From: Adiantum capillus-veneris
Taxonomy: Eukaryota > Streptophyta > Polypodiopsida > Polypodiales > Pteridaceae
Reading direction: 5' to 3'
NCBI GenBank assembly: GCA_014529385.2
Contig: CM043942.1
Coordinates: 105,810,141 to 105,874,140, forward strand
DNA length: 64,000 bases
Shown: piece by piece, positions 1 to 11,204 of the stretch
Position numbering within the stretch: the stretch's first letter is position 1
Layout of the letters: each line of letters starts with the position of its first letter
Notes under the pieces: model-generated
What the model saw: only the letters and a program-made list of their open reading frames with translations
Databases searched by the model: none
What the model was told of the DNA's origin: nothing
Position numbers and translations under genes: made by a program

Positions 1-437
1 TCTGTTATTGATAGTCCTTGCTTTGGCTTGACTACCCATTCTAAGAATGTTCTTTTGGTCACTCTCTCCAAGTCCTCCATGAAATATTCCTCCTTTAAAG
101 CTACTTTGAGTTCTTTCCAATTTCTCCCATTCCCATCTTTAATTGCCCTAACATGCTCCCTAATTTCTGGAGCAACAACTAGCTCAAAGCTTTGAATCAT
201 CTCACCTTTTGACACGCAATGCAGCTCCATCTCTTTCACATACTCACGTAAGTACTTGGTTACATCTTTGCCATTGAATTGATCCTTTCTGATGACGACC
301 CCTTGTATGGCCTTCGTTGCTGAAATCTCCCTTCTTTCAGTGGCATGTTGTTGTTGCATGAACATTGCAAATGCTTGAAACATTTGCATTGTTGATGGAT
401 CAAAATGCATACCCTGTTTCTCAACATGATCACCCAT
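1..437 (-). CDS. Gypsy A1 gag, N-terminal part (cut by window edge)
   Basis: This open frame begins at an ATG at 435-437 and runs off the left edge without a stop. It is nearly the same as the gag start of the second copy of this family at 8428-8952 (shared start MGDHVEKQGMHF, then a helical stretch with many Q, H and R residues). In the LTR-retrotransposon model gag forms the particle that packages the RNA. It lies 54 bases inside the LTR at 491-2508, with the primer-binding site between, so it is the 5' end of a copy whose pol lies outside the window. The family is inferred from copy A2, which carries protease and RT. Confidence 0.8.
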   Translation of the reverse strand, partial: MGDHVEKQGMHFDPSTMQMFQAFAMFMQQQHATERREISATKAIQGVVIRKDQFNGKDVTKYLREYVKEMELHCVSKGEMIQSFELVVAPEIREHVRAIKDGNGRNWKELKVALKEEYFMEDLERVTKRTFLEWVVKPKQGLSIT

Positions 438-471
438 GGTTACCCATAAATTCTCACCCTGGCAGTCTCGC

Positions 472-490
472 GTGGGGTTCACCAAAACTA
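472..490 (-). other. Primer-binding site of Gypsy A1
   Basis: On the - strand the bases directly after the LTR read TGGTGAACCCCACGCGAGA, with the TGG expected for pairing with a tRNA CCA end. Copy A2 has almost the same site at 8982-8999. I could not name the tRNA with certainty. Confidence 0.55.
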
Positions 491-2508
491 TGTCAAGAAA
501 TTTGTGGTCTTGCCAGGAAAGCACCGGGTTTATGGCTGTGAGTGTTTGTGAGAGAACTCCAAAAAACTATATGAAGGAGTTAAACCATAGATGCCATGAA
601 GACTAGGGTTTGAAATGAAGTGCAATCAAAGAAGTCCCACTTTTTCTCTCTTGCACTCACACACACAAAGAAAGAACACAAAAGAGAGTGTCAAAACAAC
701 ACAAAGATGAAATCATCAAGGCTATGGTCATATCGTATCATGGGTAAGATGAAAGGGTTAATAGCTGAGTTAATGGCATTCAATATTCGCTGACCAAATA
801 GGCTACAAATTGTTCTTTGGAATTGTAGTTTTGTGCTTACCATAATATATATATTTTGTCTAGTGATTTGGATTAATTGTGTGTACAAATCCTCTTGGTT
901 CATAGCAAGATAACTACGCTTATGTCAAAAGAAAATTTATAGTCTATGAGAGGTAGTATAATGGGATCCGGTGATAGAAGTATTTCATTGAGCCTTTATG
1001 GGCCAAAGAGAAACACTATACGTTGTTGAAAGTGTATTTTATGGCTAATCCATACGTTAATTCTAATAGATCGTACAGAGTGAAAGCGATAGAAATTATC
1101 ATCATGTGGATTATTCATCTAGGATAACTCTAGTATGTGTAAAATGTAGATACGAGAGAAGAGAAGGGAAGAGAAGATAAGAGTGTTTCCCTCCCAAGCC
1201 CTATTCTTGCCCGTAGGCAATAAGGATACTGCGGGGAGAGATGTAACTATAGCAAGGAGAACCTAAAATTTGTAGAGAGGATGAATTACTAAGAGTGAGA
1301 GAGATAGGTTTGGTTAAGGATATGAGATTAGATATATATATATGTTGGATTAGAGACGAAAAAGGAAACAACAAAAAATCAAGAAAACATCAATGTAGAA
1401 CATATCTTACTTGACAAACCCTTCGACACCATTATTGATGGAGAGAGAAGAAGAGTGGATAATTCCACTTTGATTGATACACCAAGTGCAAGACCTTCTT
1501 TGATTAGAGTTGATCTTCCAAGGTTAGCTTGTTGCAAGAATGGCTAGTCTTCTTCTAGGAGAAAGTGTTACACTAGGCTTCTGTTAATGGTTATGGCATT
1601 ACTACTCACTCCCTCATGAATTCCTCTCATCAATGGCTTGAATTCTTGAGTTCTTTTCAAGGAAGAATAGGTCCCCTTTTATAAGTGAAGGGAACCCCCA
1701 AGGGTTTACACAAGAAGAGAGGAGCCAGTGTGAACAAAAATTGGAAAAGTTGGAAATGAGTTGTCCCTGCATGATGTGGGCAGACTGGGGTCCAGTGTTT
1801 TGATCATATCTCCTCAACTGTGGCTCCAAATAAAAAAGTAAAAGTATGGGCAGAAACTTCAGCTCATGACCTACGACGTCTTTTTTATATGTATTTTCCA
1901 ATTCAGATTGGAACCTTGTGTTAAAAAATCATCAAAATAGGGTCCATTTCTGGCAGCAAAAGTCTTCCTGTGGTCCCCTTAGCCTAGACTTTCATTTGAT
2001 TCCAAAGGACACCTCATGCCATATGAAATCATGACATTGCTCCTTGACAAAGCTTTGTAATCATGCTTGCAATAATGCATTAAAATAAGTGTATCTTTGA
2101 AATCATGTCACCTAGTGTCCCACTAGGATTTGATTCCCTCCTAGTAGCTATTTAAAAATAAATATAAGAAAAATATGAAAAATATATAGAATATATATAT
2201 ATTAGAGTTTACCCTAGATATAGGATCTAGCTAGGGTGTGAGATGATAATGAGATAGTAGAAATAAAGAATCAATGCTTTTTGCCCCAAGTTAAAGAGGC
2301 GGAGCTATTGACACTTTTTCCATAGTATTTTCTGATGGTAAAGTAAGAATAGATTACCCGTGAGAAAAATAATAGGATGAGATAGAAGTCTTATTATTAT
2401 ACTTAAATATGCATATTTACATTATAAGAAATATAATTTTGTATCTAAAGAATTACAAGATAGATCTTGTAGCTTGCGTTCCCACTATGTACGTGTCACA
2501 CCACGACA
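491..2508 (-). repeat. LTR of Gypsy A1 (5' LTR)
   Basis: About 2.02 kb, matching 9006-11016 over its whole length. The ends are short inverted repeats, TGTCAAG at the left (TGTCGAG in the other copies) and CACGACA at the right. Small open frames in it (for example 691-903 and 1614-1901) recur in the other LTR copies and look like chance frames. The gag lies on the low-coordinate side, so with - strand transcription this is the 5' LTR. The right flank is the 3' part of a TNP2-like CACTA gene, so this insertion cut that gene. Confidence 0.85.
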
Positions 2509-3993
2509 ACGTAGACTCCATACCATTCGCCAAACTAAACGCTGCGGCGGTTGTATGCATGTTTGAGAAACATTTTACTACTACCATGCTAACCATTCAG
2601 GTGCATCTTCTTGTTCACATAGCTGATGAGGTGGAAATAGCTGGCGCAGTACATTCCAGATGGATGTTCTTTTTAGAACGTTTCATGAAAACGCTCAAGG
2701 GATATGTGCATCAGAAGGCACGTCCGGAGGGTAGCATGGCACTGAAGGTTGGCTGGTATCAGAGTCCCTAGTGTACATTGGAGAGTGGCTAGACGGATTT
2801 GATAAAGCGTGGGACACGTTATGGTGAACCATAGATGATGAGCGCATGTCTAGAATTGTCATGTGCAATCTCGATGTTGAGAAGAAGATGACGGAAGATC
2901 TAGAGGCTAAAATCAACCAATTTTGCATGCTTCACAATCCAGTCATGCATAAGTGGATTTCACAATATGAGGATGCAAAGCAAGAGCGACAAAGGGCAAG
3001 AATCGAGTGGAGATGGGGAAGAGGACCACCGATGCACTATCCGATGGGTCTGGAGAGCCTACCAACATTCATGAGCTTAAGATGGTTGCACAACCAATTG
3101 AAAAGCGCACAACAGTGCGGTGAATAAGTGAATGAGGAAGAGTGGGAGTACTCTAGGGGTTGCGCGACCAAGGTAAGTTTGCAATGTACAACTAGTAACT
3201 TTCTAGATGTTTGAACGGCCACTCATAATCTTTGTTGATTGTAGTATAAGTCATACACAGCAGCATGGTGTAAAGGTTGACATTTTAGGGTGGAACGAAT
3301 AGACAAAAAGCGTTTTACTCAAGATTGTGGAATCATGGAAAAATTTGAACAGTCTAGTCGACGACAGTCCTCTGATGTAGATCCTGTGGTGGCGGATCTC
3401 ACTTACTTTGGCACGCTACAAGAGATTTTGAGGATCGATTATAGAGGATTTTTTGTCGACTTGCTCGATATGCAATGGTTCAAGATAATCATGGAGGGTC
3501 TCAATGCTACTGTGCATACAGGAGAGTCTGGTTTTCTTGAGGTGGATTCAACTAAGAAATGGACCGACCTAAGAGACACTTTCGTACTACCCGAGCATTG
3601 TGAACAAGTAAGTATGTAAATAGTTAACATCCCATTTTAGAATTTATGTGCTTGGAAGCTCTCATGTAAGTTATGTGGCTCTTGCAGGTGATATTTCATC
3701 CTACAAAGTCTGCATCAAACTAGTGGTACGTCATAGAGGTAGCCCCTCGTAGTGTACGGACGTATGAAGGCTACCATGTGACAATCACAGCCGCATCAAT
3801 GGAGGAGATCGGAGAAGATGCTCAGTCAGAAGCCGTGGAGGGGGTGCCAGACGAACATCAAGCTGCTACTCTCTATGGGTTGCATGCAGAGGATCTACAA
3901 AATGAAACAAAGGACATCTATTTAAACGGAGAGCTCTATATAGATATAGGAAGTTATGCTGAGCTATGCGAGGATGAGAGAGAGATCTATTAA
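2509..3993 (+). pseudogene. CACTA (En/Spm) TNP2-like transposase, 3' part, broken
   Basis: TNP2 proteins are the transposases of plant CACTA DNA transposons. The first piece (2520-2740) reads like the DUF4218 region (VHLLVHIADEVEIAGAVHS, then RWMFFLERFMKTLKGYV, ending KARPEG). About two extra bases near 2742 shift the frame to one continuing EGWLVSESLVYIGEW, followed by a TGA at 2825-2827. Later exons resemble DUF4216 (DLTYFGTLQEILRIDYRGF, then a DTFVLPEHCEQV block). Likely introns with GT-AG ends are 3173-3244 and 3608-3687. There is also a TGA near 3276 and a TAG near 3721. The 5' part is absent, cut by the LTR at 491-2508. Domain names are from memory of the family; the match is good but not searched. 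Confidence 0.78.
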
Positions 3994-4263
3994 AGCCATA
4001 AATATTGTATTTGAACAATTTTGCTCCGTTTTGTAAATTCACAGTTATGCACTTGCCTCTTCCATCACTCAATTTGAATAGAAGAAGAACGCTTTCTGTT
4101 GCTGCTAGCCTTTAAACATTCCAAAGCTACAAGCACATTCAAGTTCTTGTACGATTCTCCGTTTTGAACAATTTTGCTCTGTTTTGTAAAAACTCTGGCT
4201 CTCTAAGTATTTGCGTCATTGTGTCATTGTATTTAATGTTCATTGCGTCTACTCCAGGTACAT
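3994..4263. other. CACTA 3' flank with a 28-bp direct repeat
   Basis: No gene. A 28-base stretch at 4010-4037 (starting TTTGAACAATTTTGCT) recurs with one change at 4163-4190. This is probably the 3' UTR or spacer of the CACTA element between the transposase exons and the next insertion. Confidence 0.5.
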
Positions 4264-5074
4264 TGTCGAGAAATTTGCGGTCTTGCCAGGAAAGCACCGA
4301 GCTTATGGCTGTGAGAGTTTGTGAGAGAACTCAACAAAAACTATATGAAGGAGTTAAACCATAGATTCCATGAACACTAGGGTTTGGAAAGAAGTGCAAT
4401 CAAAGAAGACTCACTCTTTGTCTCTTGCACTCACACACACACAAAAAAAGAACGCAAAAGAGAATGTTAAAACAATACGTAGATGAAAACATCAAGGCTA
4501 TGGTCATATCGTATCATGGGTAATATGAAAGGGTTAATGGATGAGTTAATGGCATTCAATCTTGGCTGACCAAATAGGCTACGAATTGTTCTTTGGAATT
4601 GTAGTTTTGTGCTTACCATGATATAGATATTTTGTCTAGTGATTGGGATTAATTTTGTGTACAAATCCTCTTGGTTCATAGCAAGATAACTACGCTTACA
4701 TCAAAAGAAAAATTATAGTCTATGAGAGATAGTATGATGGGATCCGGTGATAGAAGTATTTCATTGAGCCTTTCAGGGCCGAAGAGAAACACTATACGTT
4801 GTTGAAAGTGTATTTTACGGCTAATCCATACGTTAATTCTAATAGATCGTACAGAGTGAAAGCGATAGAAATGATCATCATGTGGGTTATTCATCTGGAT
4901 AGTATGTGAGAAATGTAGATATGAGAGAAGTGAAGAGATGAGAAGTTTCCCTCCCAAGCCCTATTCTTGCCCGTAGTCAATAAGGATACTGCGGGGAGAG
5001 ATGTACCTGTAGCAAAGAGAACCTAGAGAGGATGAATTACTAAGAATGAGAGAGATAGGTTTGGTTAAGGAGAT
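4264..5074 (-). repeat. Truncated 3' LTR of Gypsy A2
   Basis: Matches 9006-9815 and 491-1310, so only the R/U5-side portion is left. It starts TGTCGAGAAATTTGCGG and stops matching after AAGGAGAT at 5071-5074, where RT coding sequence takes over. Confidence 0.85.
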
Positions 5075-6600
5075 CAGCTACATGTGTATAATGTGGAATC
5101 CAAATAACATAGAAGACACATGCTCCCAGAAACCTTCTAACCTCAGTGATGCTAGTGCATGTTTCTTTCATTCTTTGGATGGCATCTACCTTTGATGGAC
5201 AAGGTTTCCTACCATATGGCCCGCACATGTGCCCCACAATGAGCACTTCTTTGACACCAAACATAGACTTTTTCCCTGACAATGTAAGATTCACTTCTTC
5301 CAACCTAGACAAAATTTTATCACAATCATTTATGTGATTTACCACAAACCTGCGACATCCCTTGAGATCCAAACCTTCATCTTTGTCACTTTCTTCACAT
5401 CCTTTGATAGGCAAATCACCAATGAAAGGCATTGTGATTTGAGGAATAAAGTCACGTAAGACCTTATTCATCCCATTCATCATATGTGCAACCGAGTTGG
5501 TTGCTCCCTTTGGCAAGGTACACATCCTTACCAAACCCAAAGGTGTCCTCATGGTTGTCAATTCTCTGCTTTTGATTGCAAGCTGAAATTGATCATACCC
5601 TGAGTAGAGATCCCCCATTGAGTAGATTGCCCTCCCTACAAATGCCTCTGCAAATTCATCCACAATTGGACCTGTACCTACATTTCTAATTGTCACCTTG
5701 TTCACTGGTTGCATATCTTGGATGAAGCGTAGAGAACCATTCTTCTTTGGAACTGTGAACCACCAGTTTGAGTATGGAGCACAAGAAGGCTCCAAGATTC
5801 CCATTTTGATTTTCTCATTCAGTAGCTCTACTAGCTTTGGCAAATGAGCCTTTGGAACCGGAATAGGCCGCAGATTCCAAGGCACATGAGGTATTGTGAA
5901 AATTACCATAGGAGCTACAATATAAGGATCAACACATCCTATCTCATGTGGCTCAAATGCAAAAGCCTTACCATGCTTTGAAAGCAATTCTTTGAAGCAC
6001 TTTGTCTCCTCCTGTGTTAGAAACTCCTCGCAACCAATCTGCAAGTCTTGAAAAGACTCCTTTGTGAAGGTATGCCCGATCTTTTTAGGATTCCACAAAC
6101 TTGGTTGTAAAGAAGCCTGTTCAATCTTTTCCATGTTGTTGGGTGGTAAGGGTGAAGCTACTGGTTTCACCTTCTTTGCTACACTCTTGTATTTAGTTTC
6201 AACATGGACTTCTGGGCCAACTGTTTGGCTTTCTTTAAAGGCTTCTATTACTTGATACATTTCCATAGAGAAAACTTCCACAAATTCATTTTCAAGATGC
6301 AAACTAGACCTTATTATAGCATCAAGCTCACCCATAGTATCTACAAAAGAAACTTGTTCACACAAACCCAAAACATTTTCAGTAGGCTTTAGCAACCCAC
6401 TCTTTTTCATGCCTATTTGTACATTATGCACATATTGCCTCTCATATCTCTTCAAATCTTCAAGTTTTGTAAAACATACTGATCCATTCCTTGTTACCAA
6501 GGAGCTCATCAAGAAAGTTTCACCTATTTTTGGATCAAGCGAAACCCTTTTTCTTTCTGTACCACCACAATCCCGCGTTACAATGGTACTTGGCCAAAAC
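5075..6600 (-). pseudogene. Gypsy A2 reverse transcriptase (RNase H and integrase deleted)
   Basis: The open frame (6512 down to 5075, ending at a stop in the joined LTR) carries the RT fingers and palm: WFTVPKKNGSLRFIQDMQ, then a YSGYDQFQLA block, LPKGATNS, and a final RRFLGACVFYVIWIPHY connection segment. The catalytic YxDD-type motif reads FIGD (codons at about 5416-5427), so the first aspartate is glycine. After the connection segment the frame enters LTR sequence, leaving no RNase H or integrase. The preceding protease frame ends at 6578 in another frame, so pro and pol are separated by a shift. The RT style resembles types I recall from fungi as well as plants; the clade needs a tree. 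Confidence 0.82.
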
Positions 6601-7558
6601 CCATCATTTCTCTATGATCATGAAACTCTTTGCTTACCTTTGGTAGAGGATGTTCTCTAAGGTTGTCACGATTTCTTTCATGGTTTACACAGACTGTGAG
6701 AAATTGGACAGCTCGTTTAACATCTTTGCTACGTATTCTAGCATATGCTGAACCATCGTCCATTACCTTTGTTTCCATTCGAATTCCCACAATGTAGGGT
6801 TGTCCAAGGATGAGATGATATGAAGATGTATCCTGTACAAAGAAGTTTTGGTCAATCTTTACATCACCTATTGTTACCTTCACACCTGGACATGCTGCAT
6901 ACAATTCACCGGATGAATTGTTTGCCACTTTTACCATCCAGCCATGATCTGTGTCCATCGCCCATTTGCACTTGTTGTAAAGACTCTTTGACATTATGTT
7001 TATTTCTGAACCATGGTCAATCAAGGCAACAAATGGCTCTTCAAGATCACCTACCTTGACCAAAATTTCTGTAGTAGCCCTTGCCCAATGACTTCGTGAA
7101 TAGTAACTCCTAGGAATATCTTCAACTTCTTCATCATCATTTAAGAAATGCACTTTCTTCACTCTCCCACTAGATTGGTAGCATCCTCCCATAGCTCCAT
7201 CATTCTCCTTTTTTTGCAGTTGCATCCCTTGTGTCTTCGAGGTTTCCCCTTCAACCTGTGGATGAGAAACTTCAGCAAGGGTTTGCCTCTTGCTCTTGAT
7301 GATGTCAATGATCTCCTCGTGGAATTCACGCTTTGCAATGCCAAGAACTTCTCCCAGAGTGAACTCAAGCTTGCTATTCAAGATCCTTTCCTCCAAGACT
7401 TTCTTTAAATCTGTAGCAACCTCAATATCAGATTGTAGTTTATAAGTTGGGCCTTTTGTCTTACCTTTCGTTGGCTCTTTCTTCTTTCCTGTTGTAGACT
7501 CCTCCATGAGTACTTCAGGTGGAGATGCTCCTTGTGTTGAGGGTGTTTGAGAAGGCAT
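6578..7558 (-). pseudogene. Gypsy A2 aspartic protease region
   Basis: About 326 residues. The N-terminal part is basic linker followed by a conserved stretch around TLGEVLGIAKREFHEEIID. The protease active site is seen as ALIDHGSEINIMS (D-x-G-S form), with the flap and C-terminal LILGQPYIVG typical of retropepsins, where ILG supports the fold. This enzyme would cut the Gag-Pol polyprotein. It is offset in frame both from gag (frame change near 7636-7560) and from RT (frame change near 6578). Two shifts in one copy suggest decay more than programmed recoding. Confidence 0.8.
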
Positions 7559-7635
7559 TGAGTCGCTTCTTCCCCCACTTCTAGAAGCTCTTTTTTAAGG
7601 TCCTTCATCAGCATTCTCACGTCTACGCTTCTCTT

Positions 7636-8952
7636 CTACAATTGCCTCATTTTGTTGGCATTTTGTAATGTAGGCATGCACTGACAATGAGTCCAATGGA
7701 TCATTCCATCCTGTTTCCAGACGTATGCAATCACCTGCTTCATGTAGAATCTCTTTTGTAAGCTTTCCCCTTTAGCTAATTGCATGACATTTGGCCAAAT
7801 TTGACCATGATGGTCACTCACCTCTTCATCACAAAAATGTTCAATTTTTACTCCATAAGTAGCTGCCTCAAGTGAAGAGGTGGCATGCTTGGTTGCCATA
7901 TCTTCAACTAAGGTTTGTATTCCCCCCTTCCCAAAGTTAGTTCTCAAGGGTAGACCTGTCTCTCTTAAGTGGATTTTACCATCCTTAAAAAAGACAATAT
8001 CTTTTGACAAAGCATCACTAAAATCATCACAATCCCTTCTGACATGGTCTGTACTATCACACCAAATACATCTATTAACAAACCCTTCTTTGGGCTGTTG
8101 TCTTTGCCTAGGAAGTGGCCCTGATGGTTGGCCTTTTTCTTCAAGCTTTGCAAGCTTCACCTTCAAGTCACGCATTCCCTTCACAAGCTCATCTAGCATG
8201 GACTCATCAAACTTAGGAGCTATATGAGTAGGCCTTACCATTTTTTCAAAAGTTGAGGTTGAAGGAATTGTAGTGTTTACTACCATCTTGTCCCTTCTTC
8301 TTTTTCGTTTGGCAAGCAGTGAGACAGCACCTTCAACCTTATTCCAGTCGGTCTTTAGTCCTTGCTCAGCATCTTTATCTTCAATAAGAAGCTCCAAATT
8401 TTCTTGAAACTCTTTGCCTGCAGCTTGTTAGAAATGATCTGTCTTCTCTGCATCTAGTGTGGCCCTTTCTGTCCTTGTGAGTTGTGCATAGCGCCGCTCA
8501 AATTCCCTAAGTAGCTCTGTTATTGATAGTCCTTGCTTTGGCTTGACTACCCATTCTAAGAATGTTCTTTTGGTCACTCTCTCCAAGTCCTCCATGAAAT
8601 ATTCCTCCTTTAAAGCTACTTTGAGTTCTTTCCAATTTCTCCCATGCCCATCTTTAATTGCCCTAACATGCTCCCTAATTTCTGGAGCAACAACTAGCTT
8701 AAAGCTTTGAATCATCTCACCTTCTGACACGCGATGCAGCTCCATCTCCTTCACATACTCGCGTAAGTACTTGGTTACATCCTTGCCATTGAACTGATCC
8801 ATTCTGTTGACGACCGCTTGTATGGCCTTCGTTGCTGAAATCTCCCTTCTTTCAGTAGCATGTTGTTGTTGCATGAACATTGCAAATGCTTGAAATGTTT
8901 GCATTGTTGCTGGGTCAAAATGCATACCCTGTTTCTCAACATGATCACCCAT
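7636..8952 (-). pseudogene. Gypsy A2 gag with zinc knuckle, one internal stop
   Basis: Begins at the ATG at 8950-8952. The first 174 or so codons form a helical capsid-like region (KDVTKYLREYVKEMELH, WKELKVALKEEYF). A TAA at 8428-8430 interrupts it; the same frame reopens at once and runs to 7636. The second half has a CIWCDSTDHVRRDC zinc knuckle (C-x2-C-x4-H-x4-C) that would bind RNA. The equivalent gag in A1 (1-437) is open as far as visible. One nonsense change therefore separates capsid and nucleocapsid portions in this copy. Confidence 0.78.
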
Positions 8953-8981
8953 GGTTACCCACAAACTCTCACCCTAGCAGA

Positions 8982-8999
8982 TTCGCGTCGGGTTCACCA
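8982..8999 (-). other. Primer-binding site of Gypsy A2
   Basis: Reads TGGTGAACCCGACGCGAA on the - strand, six bases from the LTR edge at 9006 and just before gag. Its position and TGG start fit a tRNA-primed minus-strand start. Confidence 0.6.
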
Positions 9000-9005
9000 A
9001 AAATA

Positions 9006-11016
9006 TGTCGAGAAATTTGCGGTCTTGCCAGGAAAGCACCGGGCTTATGGCTGTGAGAGTTTGTGAGAGAACTCAACAAAAACTATATGAAGGAGTTAAA
9101 CCATAGATGCCATGAAGACTAGGGTTTGGAAAGAAGTGCAATCAAAGAAGACTCACTCTTTCTCTCTTGCACTCACACACACACAAAGAAAGAACGCAAA
9201 AGAGAATGTTAAAACAATACGAAGATGAAAACATCAAGGCTATGGTCATATCGTATCATGGGTAATATGAAAGGGTTAATGAATGAGTTAATGGCATTCA
9301 ATCTTGGCTGACCAAATAGGCTACGAATTGTTCTTTGGAATTGTAGTTTTGTGCTTACCATAATATAGATATTTTGTCTAGTGATTGGGATTAATTGTGT
9401 GTACAAATCCTCTTGGTTCATAGCAAGATAACTACGCTTACATCAAAAGAAAAATTATAGTCTATGAGAGGTAGTATGATGGGATCCGGTGATAGAAGTA
9501 TTTCATTGAGCCTTTCAGGGCCGAAGAGAAACACTATACGTTGTTGAAAGTGTATTTTACGGCTAATCCATACGTTAATTCTAATAGATCGTACAGAGTG
9601 AAAGCGATAGAAATGATCATCATGTGGGTTATTCCTCTAGGATAGTATGTGAGAAATGTAGATATGAGAGAAGTGAAGAGATGAGAAGTTTCCCTCCCAA
9701 GCCCTATTCTTGCCCGTAGGCAATAAAGATATTGCGGGGAGAGATGTACCTGCAGCAAAGAGAACCTAGAGAGGATGAATTACTAAGAATGAGAGAGATA
9801 TATTTGGTTAAGGAGATGAGATTAGATACATATATATGTATATGTTGGATTAGAGATGAAAATGAAAACAACAAGAAATCAAGAAAACATCAATGTAGAA
9901 CACATCTTACTTGAAACCCTTCGGCACCATTATTGATGGGAGAGAGAAGAAGAGTGGATAATTCCACTTTGATTGATACACCAAGTGCAAGACCTTCTTT
10001 GATTAGAGTTGATCTTCCAAGGTTAGCTTGTTGCAAGAATGGCTAGTCTCCCTCTAGGAAAAAGTGTAGGCTTGGGCTTATGTTAATGGCTAAGTACAAT
10101 TAGGCGTTACTACTCACTCCCTCATGAATTCCTCTCATCAATGGCTTAAATGCTTGAGTTTCTTCCAAGGAAGAAGAGGTCCCCTTTTATAGGTGAAGGG
10201 AACCCCCAAGGGTTTACACAAGAAGAGAGGAGCCAGTGTGAACAGGAATTGGAAAAGTTGGAAATGAGCTGTCCCTGCATGATGTGGGCAGACTGGGGTC
10301 CAGTATTTTGATCATATCTCCTCAACTGTGGCTCCAAATAAAAAAGTAAAATTATGGGCAAAAGCTTCAGCTCATTAGCTACGATTTTCATTTTAAAATT
10401 GTTTTCCAATTCGGATTGGAACCTTGTGTAAAAAATTCATCAAAATAGGGTCCATTTATGGCAGCAAAAGTCTTCATTTGGTCTCCTTAGCCTAAACTTT
10501 CATTTAATTCCAAAGGACACCTCATGCCATATGAAAGCATGACATTGCTCCTTGACAAAGTTTTGTAATCATGCTTGCAATAATGCATTAAAATAAGTGT
10601 ATCTTTGAAATCATGCCACCTAGTGTCCCACTAGGATTTGATTCTCTCCTAGTAGCTATTTAAAAATAAATATAAGAAAAGTATAAAAAATACATAGAAT
10701 ATATATATATTGGAGTTTACCCTAGATATAGGATCTAGCTAGGGTGTGAGATGATAATGAAATATTAGAAATAAAGAATCAATGCTTTTTGCCCCAAGTT
10801 AAAGAGGCGGAGCTATTGATGCTTTTCCCATAGTATTTTCTGATGGTAAAGTAAGGATATGTTACCCTTGAGAAAAATAATAGGATGAGATAGAAGGCTT
10901 ATTATTATACTTAAATATGCATATGTACACGATAGGAAATATAATTATGTATCTAAAAAAATACAAGATAGATCTTGTAGCATGCGTTCCCACTATGTAC
11001 GTGTCACAGCACGACA
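9006..11016 (-). repeat. 5' LTR of Gypsy A2
   Basis: Full-length LTR (2,011 bp) with ends TGTCGAG and CACGACA, matching 491-2508 throughout. It is the only complete LTR of this copy. Confidence 0.86.
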
Positions 11017-11060
11017 ACGTATGCTCTAGGTATGTTCTCATAAGCAGAGACGACGAGCAC

Positions 11061-11138
<78 letters not shown>

Positions 11139-11139
11139 C
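11061..11139. repeat. (CT)n(CTAT)n microsatellite
   Basis: A CT run passes into CTAT repeats, just upstream of the second CACTA gene. It resembles the mixed CTAT/CT tails of the LINE family near 54-60 kb, but no LINE sequence adjoins it. Confidence 0.9.
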
Positions 11140-11204
11140 TTGTCCATGTTTTCTACTCCATTCATTCAATATTAAGTATAAATTTTCGTGTGTTTAATGC
11201 AGGT

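Larger units (their letters stand above)
4264..11016 (-). mobile_element. Gypsy A2, internally deleted Ty3/Gypsy LTR retrotransposon
   Basis: Order along the - strand: 5' LTR (9006-11016), PBS, gag, protease, RT, then directly a partial 3' LTR (4264-5074). RNase H, integrase, polypurine tract and about 1.2 kb of the 3' LTR are missing. It is flanked by CACTA transposase sequence on the left and a second CACTA gene on the right, so it appears nested in that transposon. The five bases outside each end (TACAT at 4259-4263, ACGTA at 11017-11021) do not match, so no clean target duplication supports a simple single insertion. Confidence 0.82.

Noticed and set aside
691-903. 70-codon frame repeated at 4467-4679 and 9209-9421
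   Set aside because: The three frames lie at the same place of the Gypsy A LTR; their similarity reflects the repeat and not a conserved protein.
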